From positions 223,712-287,711 of the forward strand of contig NZ_WWGX01000043.1 in the NCBI RefSeq assembly GCF_009862265.1: 64,000 nucleotides of DNA. Reading direction: 5' to 3'. Shown here one piece after another: positions 8,696-17,502 of this stretch. This DNA is from Streptomyces sp. SID8352. GTDB lineage: Bacteria > Actinomycetota > Actinomycetes > Streptomycetales > Streptomycetaceae. The notes beneath the pieces were generated by a model, which had not been told where the DNA came from, ran no database searches, and saw nothing but the letters and a program-made list of their open reading frames with translations. Within the stretch, counting starts at the first letter, position 1; every line of letters begins with the position of its first letter. The position numbers were made by a program, and so were the translations under genes.

Positions 8696-9931
8696 GAATC
8701 ACGGGGTGGGTGACTCATGTCAAGTCCGTGCCGTTGAAGTGAAGGCGGCCGGATTCCCGGCCTGAAGCCTCATCAACTGAACGTGCAACAAGCATGGTTG
8801 GGTGCGGGGCGGCGGCGGAGGGGGTGGTTCCGGTCCCCGTCGGAGCGGTCAGCGCCTGCGCAGGCCTGATCACGTTCTCGCCCACTGCGTTCACCGGGAA
8901 GCCTGCGCCCCGTGCCCGCGCCCCCGCCCCGGCGGCCACCGGCACGCCCGGCGTCGCACCGGGCGTCGGCGGATGACCGACCCCCTTGACACCCGAGCGC
9001 GGCGCCGCCGCGGACCCGCCGCACCCGCGTCAGCGGGTCCTGCGCCCCAGGGGTGTCCAGGAACGTGATGCTCGCGGCTCGGAGGACCGGGTTTGCCGGC
9101 GGGTAGGCCGAGCCGTGCCTACCCGCCCCAGCAGTGTGAACGCCTCCCCGAAGGCCGGTTCCGCGTCGATCGATGGCTCGCGCCCAGCCGTTCACCGACG
9201 GCACCACGTCCGGCTCGCGGCCGGACTCGGCGAGACGCGGGCGCCGCGCCCGGTCCGGCCGGTGCGGGCAGGCACCTCGCCCAGCACCAGCAGCGCCCCC
9301 TCGTCTCCCAGGTGATGTCCAGGGCCGTCCGTAGAATCCCTCCGCTCCTGGCACCGTCCGCCGGTGGGCTACGGCAGTAGGGAGGTCTCCTTCGGCGGCC
9401 GAAAGCCGCAGTCGACGCCGCTGCTCGAAGCCCGGCTGACGTGCGGCCCCGGCGCGTCGGTGAGCACTACGGGCCCCACCGCGCCGAGCCGGATGCCGGG
9501 GCCGCCGCCGCGAGATGCGCGTTGACGTCGCGGACCTCGCTGTCCGCTCTGCGATCGGCGGCGTCGCCGGGAATGCGGCCCCGGCGGGTATCGGCGCGCA
9601 CGGTCTCTGGGCCGCCCGGTCGGGAGCGCCCACCAGTCCGGCCCCGACCGGCTGCCGTCCCCCTGGGCGGGGTGGCGCACCGCAGCGCGCGAGCGGGTCG
9701 GTGGGTGAGCGCAGGCCATCGGCTTCGGGCGGGACGCGGGTCGGGTTTCCCGGGACCACGTGCCCGGTGGGCGCTGTTCGCAGGTGAGGTGCGCTGACGC
9801 GCCGGTTGTTCTGCGGGGTGCCGGCGCGGACCCGTCGTATTTGGTCTCCGCGCCATGCGGTCCCCCCGCGAATCGTCCGCATTCTGGATTGCGCCGGTGG
9901 CCGCCTCCGCTTCTGTCTGATCGGCCTGCCT
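8696..9931. other. 1.2-kb stretch without a convincing gene
   Basis: Long open frames occur on both strands but are Arg/Pro/Gly-rich, lack family motifs and have no ribosome sites, as expected of GC-rich shadow frames. One short leftward patch near 9045-9080 reads SITFLDTPGAQD, like a GTPase G3 motif, but nothing around it supports a GTPase. I see decayed or non-coding DNA between the monooxygenase promoter and the araC gene. Confidence 0.5.
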
Positions 9932-10738
9932 CTATGCCGCGGAATGCCGCGAAGCCCGCACGAACGCCCCCGGGGTGCAGCCGAAGTGGCGGCGGAACGC
10001 GACGATGTAGCCGTTCGTACTGGTGAAGCCCACCCGGGCCGCCACCGCACCGACCATCAGCCCTTGGTCCAGCAGCTCCAGCGAGCGGTTGAGCCGCAGC
10101 CGGGTGCGCCACTCGGTGAACGCCAGCCCTGTCTCCTTGCGGAACGCGCGCCGCAGGCTCGTCGAGCTGGTGTGCAGATCCTCCGCCCACTGCGTGGCCG
10201 TGCGCTGGTCGGCCGGGTCGCGCAGCAACCCGGCCGTCACCGTACGGGCCGGGCCGCCGGTCGGCCGGGGAAGGGCAAGACACCGCTCGTGTCCGTCGGT
10301 GAGCGCTGCGAACAGGTACGCGTCACCGGGGTCCGTCCGTCCGCTGCGCATGCGCGACAACAGCATCCGGCGCTTCCTGTCGCCGATGTTCACCACCGTC
10401 GCCTCCGTGTACGGCAGTACGTGCGGCTCGGTGTCGAACGACTCGGCCATCACCAGTGAATCCGGACCGAAGCGGGCGCAGTGCGGTACGCCCGCCGGGA
10501 GCCAGAGACCCACGGAGGGCGACAACCCGTGGTCCGTGCCCAGCGCCGTCACGACCACGCACCCCAGCGGTGCGTAGAGGAACTGATGGAAATCGTGCAC
10601 GTGTGTGGGATGCCCCAGCGCCGCGATGAAGCCGTCGTCCGCGGTCTGCGGCCCCTGGTTCCACGCATCTCTGTGCGTCACGAACGCCCCCGAATCGTCG
10701 GGCCGTTTGAACGACCCCTGAATGTGATTGCCGCGCAC
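9932..10738 (-). CDS. AraC-family transcriptional regulator
   Basis: A 268-residue regulator. The N-terminal cupin-like sensor runs to about residue 130 (THVHDFHQFLYAPLG, WLPAGVPHC), and a double helix-turn-helix covers about 170-262 (STSLRRAFRKETGLAFTEW; VAARVGFTSTNGYIVAFRRHFG). It diverges from the uptake operon across a shared iron box that lies 28 bp before its own start. Such AraC proteins often act as siderophore-responsive activators (as PchR and AlcR do); whether this one senses the cognate ferri-siderophore is inference. Confidence 0.9.
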   Translation of the reverse strand: MRGNHIQGSFKRPDDSGAFVTHRDAWNQGPQTADDGFIAALGHPTHVHDFHQFLYAPLGCVVVTALGTDHGLSPSVGLWLPAGVPHCARFGPDSLVMAESFDTEPHVLPYTEATVVNIGDRKRRMLLSRMRSGRTDPGDAYLFAALTDGHERCLALPRPTGGPARTVTAGLLRDPADQRTATQWAEDLHTSSTSLRRAFRKETGLAFTEWRTRLRLNRSLELLDQGLMVGAVAARVGFTSTNGYIVAFRRHFGCTPGAFVRASRHSAA

Positions 10739-10765
10739 TCCCGCTTGGATCGACCGCGAGCAGGG

Positions 10766-10784
10766 TTAGGTTAGCCTAACCTTG
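10766..10784. promoter_or_regulatory. Iron box between araC gene and uptake operon
   Basis: TTAGGTTAGCCTAACCTTG matches the consensus fully except for the last two bases. It sits 28 bp before the araC start and 30 bp before the first permease start, so it can control both directions. Confidence 0.93.
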
Positions 10785-10813
10785 TCAGGGAATCGTGAGG
10801 AGCCGAACGACAC

Positions 10814-11860
10814 ATGACGACAACGTCCCCACCGGTGACGTCCCGAGAGACACCGGTACGGACCCGCTTCTCGCGAGGGGCCGGCATCCTGCTGCTGGCC
10901 ACAGCCCTCGTCGCCGTGACCCTCGTCGCGAGCGTCGGACTGGGCTCCCGTGACATCTCTCCCACGGAGATCGTCCGAATCCTGCTCCACCCCGGCGGCG
11001 AGACCTACAACTCCCATGTGCTGTGGACCGAGCGTATCCCCCGATCCCTGCTGGGGCTGCTCGTCGGCGCCTGCCTGGGCGCGGCCGGGCTGATGATGCA
11101 GGCGCTCACCCTCAACCCGCTGTCGGACCCGGGCATCCTGGGGATCCAGCAGGGCGCCGCCATGTTCGTCGTCCTCGGCATCCTGTTCTTCGACATCACC
11201 AGCCTCGAAGGTCACTTCTGGACGGCTTTCGCGGGCTCCGCGGTCACCGCCGCGCTCGTGTACCTCATTGGCACCCGCACCAACGCGGGCAGTTCCACCA
11301 TCGGCCTGGTACTTGCCGGAGTCGCCCTCGCCGCGGTGATGTCCTCCCTGATCACCCTCATGGTGGTGCGGGACACCGAGGCCTACTCCCACTTGCGCTT
11401 CTGGTCCGTCGGCCAGCTCACCGGACGGGCCAAGGTACTCGACGAGACCGTGCCGTTCGCGGTCGCCGGGCTGCTGCTCGCTTTGCCCTTCGGCCGCGCC
11501 CTCAACATCCTCGCCCTGGGCGAGGAGACGGCCCGCGGCCTCGGAGTGCGCGTGGAACGCGCCCGTCTGGCCTGTGCCGCGGTGGCCGTACTGCTGTGCG
11601 CCGCCGCCACCGCTGCCACCGGCCCCGTCGCCTTCGTCGGACTGGTCGGTGCCCATTGCGCCCGACTGCTCGTCGGGCCCGATCACCGCTGGTCCCTGCC
11701 GCTGGCCATGGCCCTCGGCGCCGTGCTGCTGACCGGCGCCGACACCGCCGGACGTCTCATCGGCGGTCACGGGGAGATCCAGGTCGGAGTGATGACCGCG
11801 GTCGTCGGCACCCCCTTCTTCGTGTGGCTCGCCCGACGCCGGAACCTGGTGCGTGTGTGA
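10814..11860 (+). CDS. Ferri-siderophore ABC permease, FecCD family (1)
   Basis: A 348-residue BtuC/FecCD permease with about nine to ten membrane segments. Family motifs include TERIPRSLLGLLVGACLGAAG, NPLSDPGILGI and the ATPase-contacting GPVAFVGLVGAHCARLLVG. It forms half of the membrane channel that imports ferric siderophore. The ATG lies 10 bases after GTGAGGAG. The stop codon shares its last base with the start of the second permease. First gene of the iron-regulated uptake operon. Confidence 0.95.
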   Translation: MTTTSPPVTSRETPVRTRFSRGAGILLLATALVAVTLVASVGLGSRDISPTEIVRILLHPGGETYNSHVLWTERIPRSLLGLLVGACLGAAGLMMQALTLNPLSDPGILGIQQGAAMFVVLGILFFDITSLEGHFWTAFAGSAVTAALVYLIGTRTNAGSSTIGLVLAGVALAAVMSSLITLMVVRDTEAYSHLRFWSVGQLTGRAKVLDETVPFAVAGLLLALPFGRALNILALGEETARGLGVRVERARLACAAVAVLLCAAATAATGPVAFVGLVGAHCARLLVGPDHRWSLPLAMALGAVLLTGADTAGRLIGGHGEIQVGVMTAVVGTPFFVWLARRRNLVRV

Positions 11861-12960
11861 TGACGACTGCGACCACCCGGACCCCGTCCACCCCGTCCAC
11901 TCCTTCCGGCGCCACCGGTGCCACGGCCCACGTCGCTGCGCGGCTGCGTGCCCGCCGCCGAGCACAGGATCTGCGCACCGTCCGTGTGACGGCCGTTCTC
12001 ACCGTTCTGCTGCTCGGTGGTATGGCGGCGTCCGTCCTCCTCGGCGGCGTCGGCAGCGTCGACCTCTCCGATGTCCTGCCTGCGGCCCTCGGACTGCGCA
12101 CCGGACTCGCCGACTACCTGATCTTCCAGCTACGGATGCCCCGGACCCTGTCCGCAGTGCTCGCCGGGGCGCTGTTCGGCCTGGCCGGAGCCCTCTACCA
12201 GCGCATCGTCCGCAACCCGCTGGCCACCCCCGATATCGTCGGCATCTCCGCCGGTGCCGGAGCCGGTGCCGCCACCGTGCTGCTGCTCGCCCCAGCCGCC
12301 ACCGCCGGAGTGGGCACCCCGGCCGCCGCGATCGCCGGGTCCTTCGTCATGGTCGCCGTCGTGTACGCGCTGAGCTGGCGGCGAGGTATCGACACCTACC
12401 GGCTCGTGCTCGTCGGGATCGGACTCAGCGGGGTCTGCGCCGCCTACACCAACTACCTGTTCACCCTCGCCGACGAGTCCAGCGTCGCCGTCGCGACCCG
12501 CTGGCTGATCGGCAGCACCAGCGCCGCCGACTGGGACGGCGTCACCACACTCGCCCTCGGCCTGGCCGTCTGCCTGTTCGGCACGGGGCTTGTCCACCGC
12601 CCGCTGGCCGACATGGCCCTCGGCGACCAACTCGCCACCGGCCTCGGTACCAAGGTGGCACCCGCCCGTGTGGCCGTCCTGCTGCTCGGCGCGGGCGCCG
12701 CCGCCCTGGCGACCAGTGTCGTCGGCCCCGTCGGCTTCGTCTCCCTTGTCAGCGGCCCCATCGCCCAGCGGCTCGTCGGAGGGGACCGTGCAGTCGCCGT
12801 CGCGCCGCTCGTCGGCGCCGTCGTCGTCATCGGGTCCGATGTCCTCGCCCAGAACGCCCCCCTGATCAGCCCGGTGCCCACCGGAGTCCTCACCGCGCTG
12901 CTCGGAGCGCCCTATTTCGTCTGGCTGATCCTTCGGCGCAGGCAGGGAGCCGTCTCGTGA
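11860..12960 (+). CDS. Ferri-siderophore ABC permease, FecCD family (2)
   Basis: A 366-residue partner of the preceding permease. It has an unusual Thr/Ser/Pro-rich and Arg-rich cytoplasmic N-terminus of about 40 residues before the first membrane helix, then typical FecCD blocks: RMPRTLSAVLAGALFGLAG, NPLATPDIVGISAGAGAGA and GPVGFVSLVSGPIAQRLVG. TGATG couples it to the upstream gene, and its end overlaps the ATPase start by 4 bases. The two permeases very probably form a heterodimer. Confidence 0.94.
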   Translation: MTTATTRTPSTPSTPSGATGATAHVAARLRARRRAQDLRTVRVTAVLTVLLLGGMAASVLLGGVGSVDLSDVLPAALGLRTGLADYLIFQLRMPRTLSAVLAGALFGLAGALYQRIVRNPLATPDIVGISAGAGAGAATVLLLAPAATAGVGTPAAAIAGSFVMVAVVYALSWRRGIDTYRLVLVGIGLSGVCAAYTNYLFTLADESSVAVATRWLIGSTSAADWDGVTTLALGLAVCLFGTGLVHRPLADMALGDQLATGLGTKVAPARVAVLLLGAGAAALATSVVGPVGFVSLVSGPIAQRLVGGDRAVAVAPLVGAVVVIGSDVLAQNAPLISPVPTGVLTALLGAPYFVWLILRRRQGAVS

Positions 12961-13790
12961 ACCCACGCACCCCCGACGAACCAACCCTTTCGCACAGCCT
13001 GGAGGCGCGCGGCGTATCCGCCGGGTACGGCGACACGCACATCATCCAGGAGTTGTCGCTGCGCATCGAGACGGGGCGGATCACCGCCCTCGTCGGTCCC
13101 AACGCCTGTGGCAAGTCCACGCTGCTGAAGTCGATCGCACGGCTTCTGCCCCTCGCCTCCGGCTCCGTGCTGCTGGAGGGGGCCGACATCCACGCCATGA
13201 AGACCCGCCAGGTGGCCCGCCGCCTGGGCATCCTGCCTCAGAGCCCCCTCGCTCCCGAGAGCATCACGGTCGGAGATCTCGTCTGGCGTGGCCGACACCC
13301 CCACCGCCAGTTCGGCCAGCGGCGCACCGACGCCGACGAACTGGTGATCGCGGAGGCGCTGATGGCCACCGGCACGGCGGATCTCGTCGACCGTCCGGTC
13401 GACGAGCTCTCCGGTGGGCAGCGCCAGCGCGTGTGGATCGCGCTCGCCCTCGCCCAGGGCACCCCCACACTGCTGCTCGACGAGCCCACCACCTATCTGG
13501 ACATCGCACACCAGATCGAGGTGATGGACCTGCTGGCCGAACTCAACGAACGGACCGGCAAGACCATCGTGCTCGTCTCCCACGACCTCAACCAGGCGGC
13601 CCTGTACGCCTCGCTCATCGTCGCCATGCGCGACGGCCGCATCGTGCGCCAGGGCCCCCCGGCCGAGGTGCTCGACGAACGCACCGTCGCCGAGGTGTTC
13701 GGCCTCGACTGCGTCGTCGTGCCCCACCCCCGTAGCGACCGGCCCCAGATCTTCCCTCTGGGCCGCCGTCACCTCACGCAGGAGAAGTGA
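12957..13790 (+). CDS. Ferri-siderophore ABC transporter ATPase
   Basis: A 277-residue FepC/FecE-type ATPase: Walker A GPNACGKSTLLK (about residues 44-55), Q-loop GILPQSP, signature LSGGQRQRVWIALALAQ, Walker B LLLDEPTTYLDI and H-loop VLVSHDLNQAALYA. The GTG start overlaps the permease stop (GTGA). A small oddity is N-A-C-G in Walker A where G-S/A-G is common; this variant recurs in siderophore ATPases. It powers uptake by the two permeases. Confidence 0.95.
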   Translation: MNPRTPDEPTLSHSLEARGVSAGYGDTHIIQELSLRIETGRITALVGPNACGKSTLLKSIARLLPLASGSVLLEGADIHAMKTRQVARRLGILPQSPLAPESITVGDLVWRGRHPHRQFGQRRTDADELVIAEALMATGTADLVDRPVDELSGGQRQRVWIALALAQGTPTLLLDEPTTYLDIAHQIEVMDLLAELNERTGKTIVLVSHDLNQAALYASLIVAMRDGRIVRQGPPAEVLDERTVAEVFGLDCVVVPHPRSDRPQIFPLGRRHLTQEK

Positions 13791-13792
13791 AC

Positions 13793-14836
13793 ATGAACCG
13801 CCTCGCAAGTCCCACCGGCCGCCGTGCCGCCGCTCGTGTGCTGCTGGCCGCCACTGCCTGTCTCGCGCTCGCCACCGGCTGCGGCTCCGACGACAGCGGG
13901 GACGAGGCCAAGGACGGCAGTCCGGCGGCTGGCGCCGGCGCCTTCCCGGTGTCCCTCACCAACGCGTGGGGCAGGGCGGAGGTCGAGAAGAAGCCCGTCA
14001 GGATCGCCACGGTCTCCGACGGAGACACCGACATCGCTCTCGCCCTCGGCATCGTGCCTGTGATCACCCCGGACGCGGAGGACGGCGGACCCGTCCCCGA
14101 ATACAAGCAGCGGGTCCTGGACAAGCTCGGTGCCGGCACGCTCAAGCTGTACGACGACACCGACGGCACCAACTACGAGGCCATCGCCGAGGCTGCCCCC
14201 GACATCATCCTCGGGATGAACACCTGGTCGATGGAGACCGACTACGCCAAGCTCAAGCCCATCGCCCCGGTTGTCACGTACACCGACAAGAAGCATGCCG
14301 ACACCCTCACCTGGCAGGAGCGGCTGAAGACCGCCGCCAAGGCTCTCGGTCTGAACGAGAAGGCTGAGGCGGTCATCGCCGCCAACAAGAAGGCCACCGC
14401 CGACGCGGCCGCCGCGCACCCCGAGTTCCAGGGTAAGACGTACACCTACGCGGTCGTCCACCCCGAGCAGATCACCTTCATGTCCTACGCCGACCAGGAC
14501 CCGGGCGTCTTCGAGGAACTCGGCCTGCGCAAGACGGACAAGGCGAAGAACTACACCGCCGAGAAGAACGCCGTCAGCCTGGAGAACCTCGACGAACTGG
14601 AGGCCGACGTTTTGCTGATCACCTATCCGTTCGGGGACAACGGCCTGCTCTCCGCCTCGGAGCTCGAGAAGAACAAGGTCTTCAAGTCCCTCGTCGTGGT
14701 CAGGAACAAGCACTACGCCGTCGTGCCCTCGGAGAACACCCTCTCCTCCGCCGTCGCCTACCCGGACGCGCTCACCTCGCCCTGGGTGGTCGAGAAGCTG
14801 ACGCCCATCCTGGCCGACGCCGTCGCCGGCAAGTAG
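13793..14836 (+). CDS. Siderophore-binding lipoprotein
   Basis: A 347-residue periplasmic-binding-protein-like lipoprotein (FepB/FhuD class). An Arg-rich n-region and hydrophobic core end in the lipobox LATGC, followed by an acidic, flexible stretch. NAWGRAEVEKKPVRIAT opens the binding fold, and IAEAAPDIILGMN is typical of the family. ATG at 13793 is chosen because GGAGAAG lies 5 bases ahead; a GTG two codons earlier overlaps that site. It should capture ferri-siderophore outside the membrane for the FecCD/ATPase complex. Confidence 0.94.
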   Translation: MNRLASPTGRRAAARVLLAATACLALATGCGSDDSGDEAKDGSPAAGAGAFPVSLTNAWGRAEVEKKPVRIATVSDGDTDIALALGIVPVITPDAEDGGPVPEYKQRVLDKLGAGTLKLYDDTDGTNYEAIAEAAPDIILGMNTWSMETDYAKLKPIAPVVTYTDKKHADTLTWQERLKTAAKALGLNEKAEAVIAANKKATADAAAAHPEFQGKTYTYAVVHPEQITFMSYADQDPGVFEELGLRKTDKAKNYTAEKNAVSLENLDELEADVLLITYPFGDNGLLSASELEKNKVFKSLVVVRNKHYAVVPSENTLSSAVAYPDALTSPWVVEKLTPILADAVAGK

Positions 14837-14954
14837 TGCAACCACTCCGCCACCCTCCCGGCCGGGGGCGCTGAACCGGATCCCCCGGCCCGGCGTGCCG
14901 TCCGTCCAGCGCCCCGGCCCCCGAGGGGCCGCAGTATGAAGGAGCAGCATCACC

Positions 14955-16787
14955 ATGCCCACCCGCAACCCCCGCCCGGTGGTCACCTTCCCCATCGTCA
15001 TCCGGGAACTGACGGTCCTGCGCACGGAGAACATCACCCCGGGCATGCGCCGAGTGACTCTCGGCGGCGAGCAGTTGCGTGGCTTCACCCGCGACGACCT
15101 CGACCTGCCCGCGCTGCGCACCGAGGGATTCGACGACCATGTGAAGTTCTTCTTCACCGACGAGACCGGCCACCTGGTCCTGCCTCGGCAGAACGTCTCC
15201 AGCCTGGACTGGCCCACCGACGGCCGGCCCGTGGCAAAGGACTACACACCTGTCCGGCACGACTCCGAGACGGGCGAGATCGACTTCGACTTCGTACGGC
15301 ACGAGGGCGGCGTCGCCGCCACCTGGGCGGAGCAGGTCAAACCCGGCGAGAGTGCCTGGATCGCCGGACCCAAGATGTCCCACGGCCACCCGGAGGGCTC
15401 CGACTGGATCCTGGCCGTCGGCGACGAGACCGCACTGCCGGCCATCGGCCGATGGCTCGCGGAGATGCCCGAGGGCACCCGGGCCAAGGTGTTCATCGAG
15501 ATCGGCCAGGACAGCCACCGCCAGGACCTGCCCACCCGGGCCGACGCAGACATCGTCTGGCTCTCCCGCGACGGTGCCCCCGCGGGTACCACCGACCTGC
15601 TCGAACAGGCCGTGCGAGACATGGAATGGCTGCCCGGCACCGTATTCGCCTGGGCCGCCGGTGAGGCGGGTGCCCTCAAGGGCATCCGCCGTCACCTCGT
15701 CGCCGAACGCCAGGTGCCGCGCGAGTACACACACATCACCGGCTACTGGCGCCGCACCGAACCCGTGCCCGGCGCCGCCGCCGTCGAGGAGGAGAACGAT
15801 GCCCACGAGCGGCTTCATGAACTCACCGATCTCGCCCCCGGGTACGCCATTCGCGCCGCCGTCACGCTCGGCCTGTTCGAACTCGTGGGCACGGGCGTAC
15901 ACGACCTGCCCACTCTGACCGACCGAACCGGCGCCGACCCTTCCACCCTGACCGCACTGCTGATCTATCTGGCCTCGATCGGTCTCCTCGCCACGGACGG
16001 TGACGGATACCGTCTGACTCCGATCAGCGAGGAACTCGTCGAGGACGACCACTCCGCCGACGAATACCATCTCGGTGGAGCCCAGGCGGCGTTCGACGCC
16101 TCTCTCAGCGGACTGCTGCACACCTTGCGCACCGGTGAGGCCGGATACCGCACCTTCGGCGGTGAGACCCTGGCCACCGCAATGACCTCCGACACCCGCC
16201 TGGCCGGAACCGCCCGGAGGACCGTCGAGGAAGAGGCTCGCTGGATCGCCCCCGGAGTACTGCGCGTATACCCGTGGTCCGCCGTCAGCTCCCTGAACGC
16301 GAGCGGTCCGGGCTGCGGCACCGTCGTCAACGCGCTCCTGAAGGCGTTCCCGCAGCTGAGTGCCCGGATCGGTGCGCTGCCCTCCGTACTGCGCGTGCTC
16401 AGGGACGAGATCCTCGACACCGACATCCTGCCCAGGGTGGAGCTGACTGCCGACGGAGCCGGCCGATCCGGAGAGGAGCGGCCGCATCTGATGTGCCGTC
16501 GGCTCGAATGGCTCCCCGACGAGGACGCGGCCCATGTCCTGGGTGAGGCCGCGGCAGGGCTCACGAGGAACCAGCACCTGCTCGTCGTGGAGCGGACGGT
16601 TCCCGAGGACCCCGACGACATCGACGCGGTCCTGCACCATCTGCGTCTGAAGTGTGCCTTCGGATCGGGCATCAGGAGTGCGGAACGGGTGACGGAACTG
16701 ACCCGGACGGCAGGTCTCACCACACACGCCAGCTACGACATCGGCTGGGACCACCGCCTCTGGGTATGCAGTTCTGCCTCGGTCTGA
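14955..16787 (+). CDS. Siderophore-interacting flavoprotein fused to an O-methyltransferase-like domain
   Basis: A 610-residue fusion. Residues 1 to about 265 form a SIP/ViuB ferric-siderophore reductase: the FAD-binding DYTPVRHD, then AVGDETALPAIGRWL and FAWAAGEAGALKGIRRHLV. Residues about 280-610 resemble plant/actinobacterial O-methyltransferases: a winged-helix dimerisation part (LAPGYAIRAAVTLGLFELV, IYLASIGLLATDGDGYRLT) and a Rossmann-like part. In the latter the SAM motif is degenerate (SLNASGPGCGTVV, lacking the acidic residue before the glycines), so methyl transfer is doubtful. AAGGAG lies 11 bases before the ATG. Predicted job: reducing Fe(III) in the imported siderophore to release it in the cytoplasm. 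The second domain's role is unknown. Confidence 0.9.
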   Translation: MPTRNPRPVVTFPIVIRELTVLRTENITPGMRRVTLGGEQLRGFTRDDLDLPALRTEGFDDHVKFFFTDETGHLVLPRQNVSSLDWPTDGRPVAKDYTPVRHDSETGEIDFDFVRHEGGVAATWAEQVKPGESAWIAGPKMSHGHPEGSDWILAVGDETALPAIGRWLAEMPEGTRAKVFIEIGQDSHRQDLPTRADADIVWLSRDGAPAGTTDLLEQAVRDMEWLPGTVFAWAAGEAGALKGIRRHLVAERQVPREYTHITGYWRRTEPVPGAAAVEEENDAHERLHELTDLAPGYAIRAAVTLGLFELVGTGVHDLPTLTDRTGADPSTLTALLIYLASIGLLATDGDGYRLTPISEELVEDDHSADEYHLGGAQAAFDASLSGLLHTLRTGEAGYRTFGGETLATAMTSDTRLAGTARRTVEEEARWIAPGVLRVYPWSAVSSLNASGPGCGTVVNALLKAFPQLSARIGALPSVLRVLRDEILDTDILPRVELTADGAGRSGEERPHLMCRRLEWLPDEDAAHVLGEAAAGLTRNQHLLVVERTVPEDPDDIDAVLHHLRLKCAFGSGIRSAERVTELTRTAGLTTHASYDIGWDHRLWVCSSASV

Positions 16788-16919
16788 CACACACCGGCAA
16801 CGTCTGCGCCTTCCGGAAGCACGTCTCAGGCATCCGGCGTGTTCGGGCGAGCCGTCCGGTACCTCCTCGTTCAGGAGACGAGGAAGACCTGCGGAGGAGG
16901 AACCACGGACGCGCTCGCG

Positions 16920-17247
16920 GCAAGGCATCCTCCTCGGCCTGGGAGCGGTCGAGGATCCGGGTGGCCGTCCGCCACCTCGGGGAGGCCGGTGGGCACGTGG
17001 GTCCCGCGCCACGCCCAGGAGTTCGGGCAGGGCGGGCTCGTGGTGGCCGAGCCGGCACATGGAACGCACGGCACGGCGGATGATGCGGCGCGGCACGTGG
17101 CCGCGGCTGCCGTCGCCGGGAGGGGGTCCGTCGGCGAGCAGCGTCAGGCCGGTGCGGATGTGGTCGGCGATCACGCGTGGTCGGACGTCGGTCCGCGGGT
17201 CGGTGCCGCGGGCCGCGGCGGCGAGTCGGGCGGCGCGGTCGGGGATG
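16920..17247 (-). pseudogene. Alanyl-tRNA synthetase remnant
   Basis: Leftward from 17174 one frame reads VIADHIRTGLTLLADGPPPG and continues to GSRGHVPRRIIRRAVRSM, then LPELLGVARD. This matches the AlaRS segment (V/I)ADHxR...GxxPxNxGRGYVLRRIxRRAxR. About 60 bases upstream, another frame gives DRAARLAAAARGTDPRTDVRP, the preceding segment. Downstream, a third frame gives RILDRSQAEEDAL, like AlaRS RIxxxxxAEExAF. The homology therefore jumps between frames, so the gene is broken. No catalytic or C-Ala domain is present. It abuts an IS5 fragment. Confidence 0.72.
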
Positions 17248-17409
17248 GAAGATCGCGTTCACGGCCTCCCCCAAGTCGCAGGACCCGGGATCTACGGTCG
17301 CCGACCGCGCCACCCGGCCCTGCTTCCAGGCCGTGATCACCGGCTCGATCAACGCCCATTGCCCATCCGGCAAGTCGCTGAGATACGGCTCTCTCACCAC
17401 GCCCCGCAT
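17248..17409 (-). mobile_element. IS5-family transposase N-terminal fragment
   Basis: About 54 residues starting at 17409: YLSDLPDGQWALIEPVITAW, then RVARSATVDPGSCDLGEAVNAIF. This is the conserved N-terminus of IS5-group transposases (DLSDAQWALIEPLLP...REVVNALLY). The frame then enters unrelated, AlaRS-like DNA, so the rest of the element including the DDE residues is missing. An inactive relic, different from the transposase at 19706. Confidence 0.8.
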
Positions 17410-17502
17410 CTTTACATGGACATGCCCACCGAGCAGCCCGGGCCGCGATCAATGCCACGATCGAGCGATCACGAACGAAGGGAAGTCGGACTTGACGACC
17501 AC

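Noticed and set aside
9045..9080. Short leftward match to a GTPase motif (ITFLDTPG)
   Set aside because: No P-loop or other GTPase motif nearby in any frame, so probably chance.
14772..17174. An 800-codon leftward frame that includes the AlaRS-like segment
   Set aside because: Only the first 58 codons resemble AlaRS; the rest is antisense to the SIP-methyltransferase gene.
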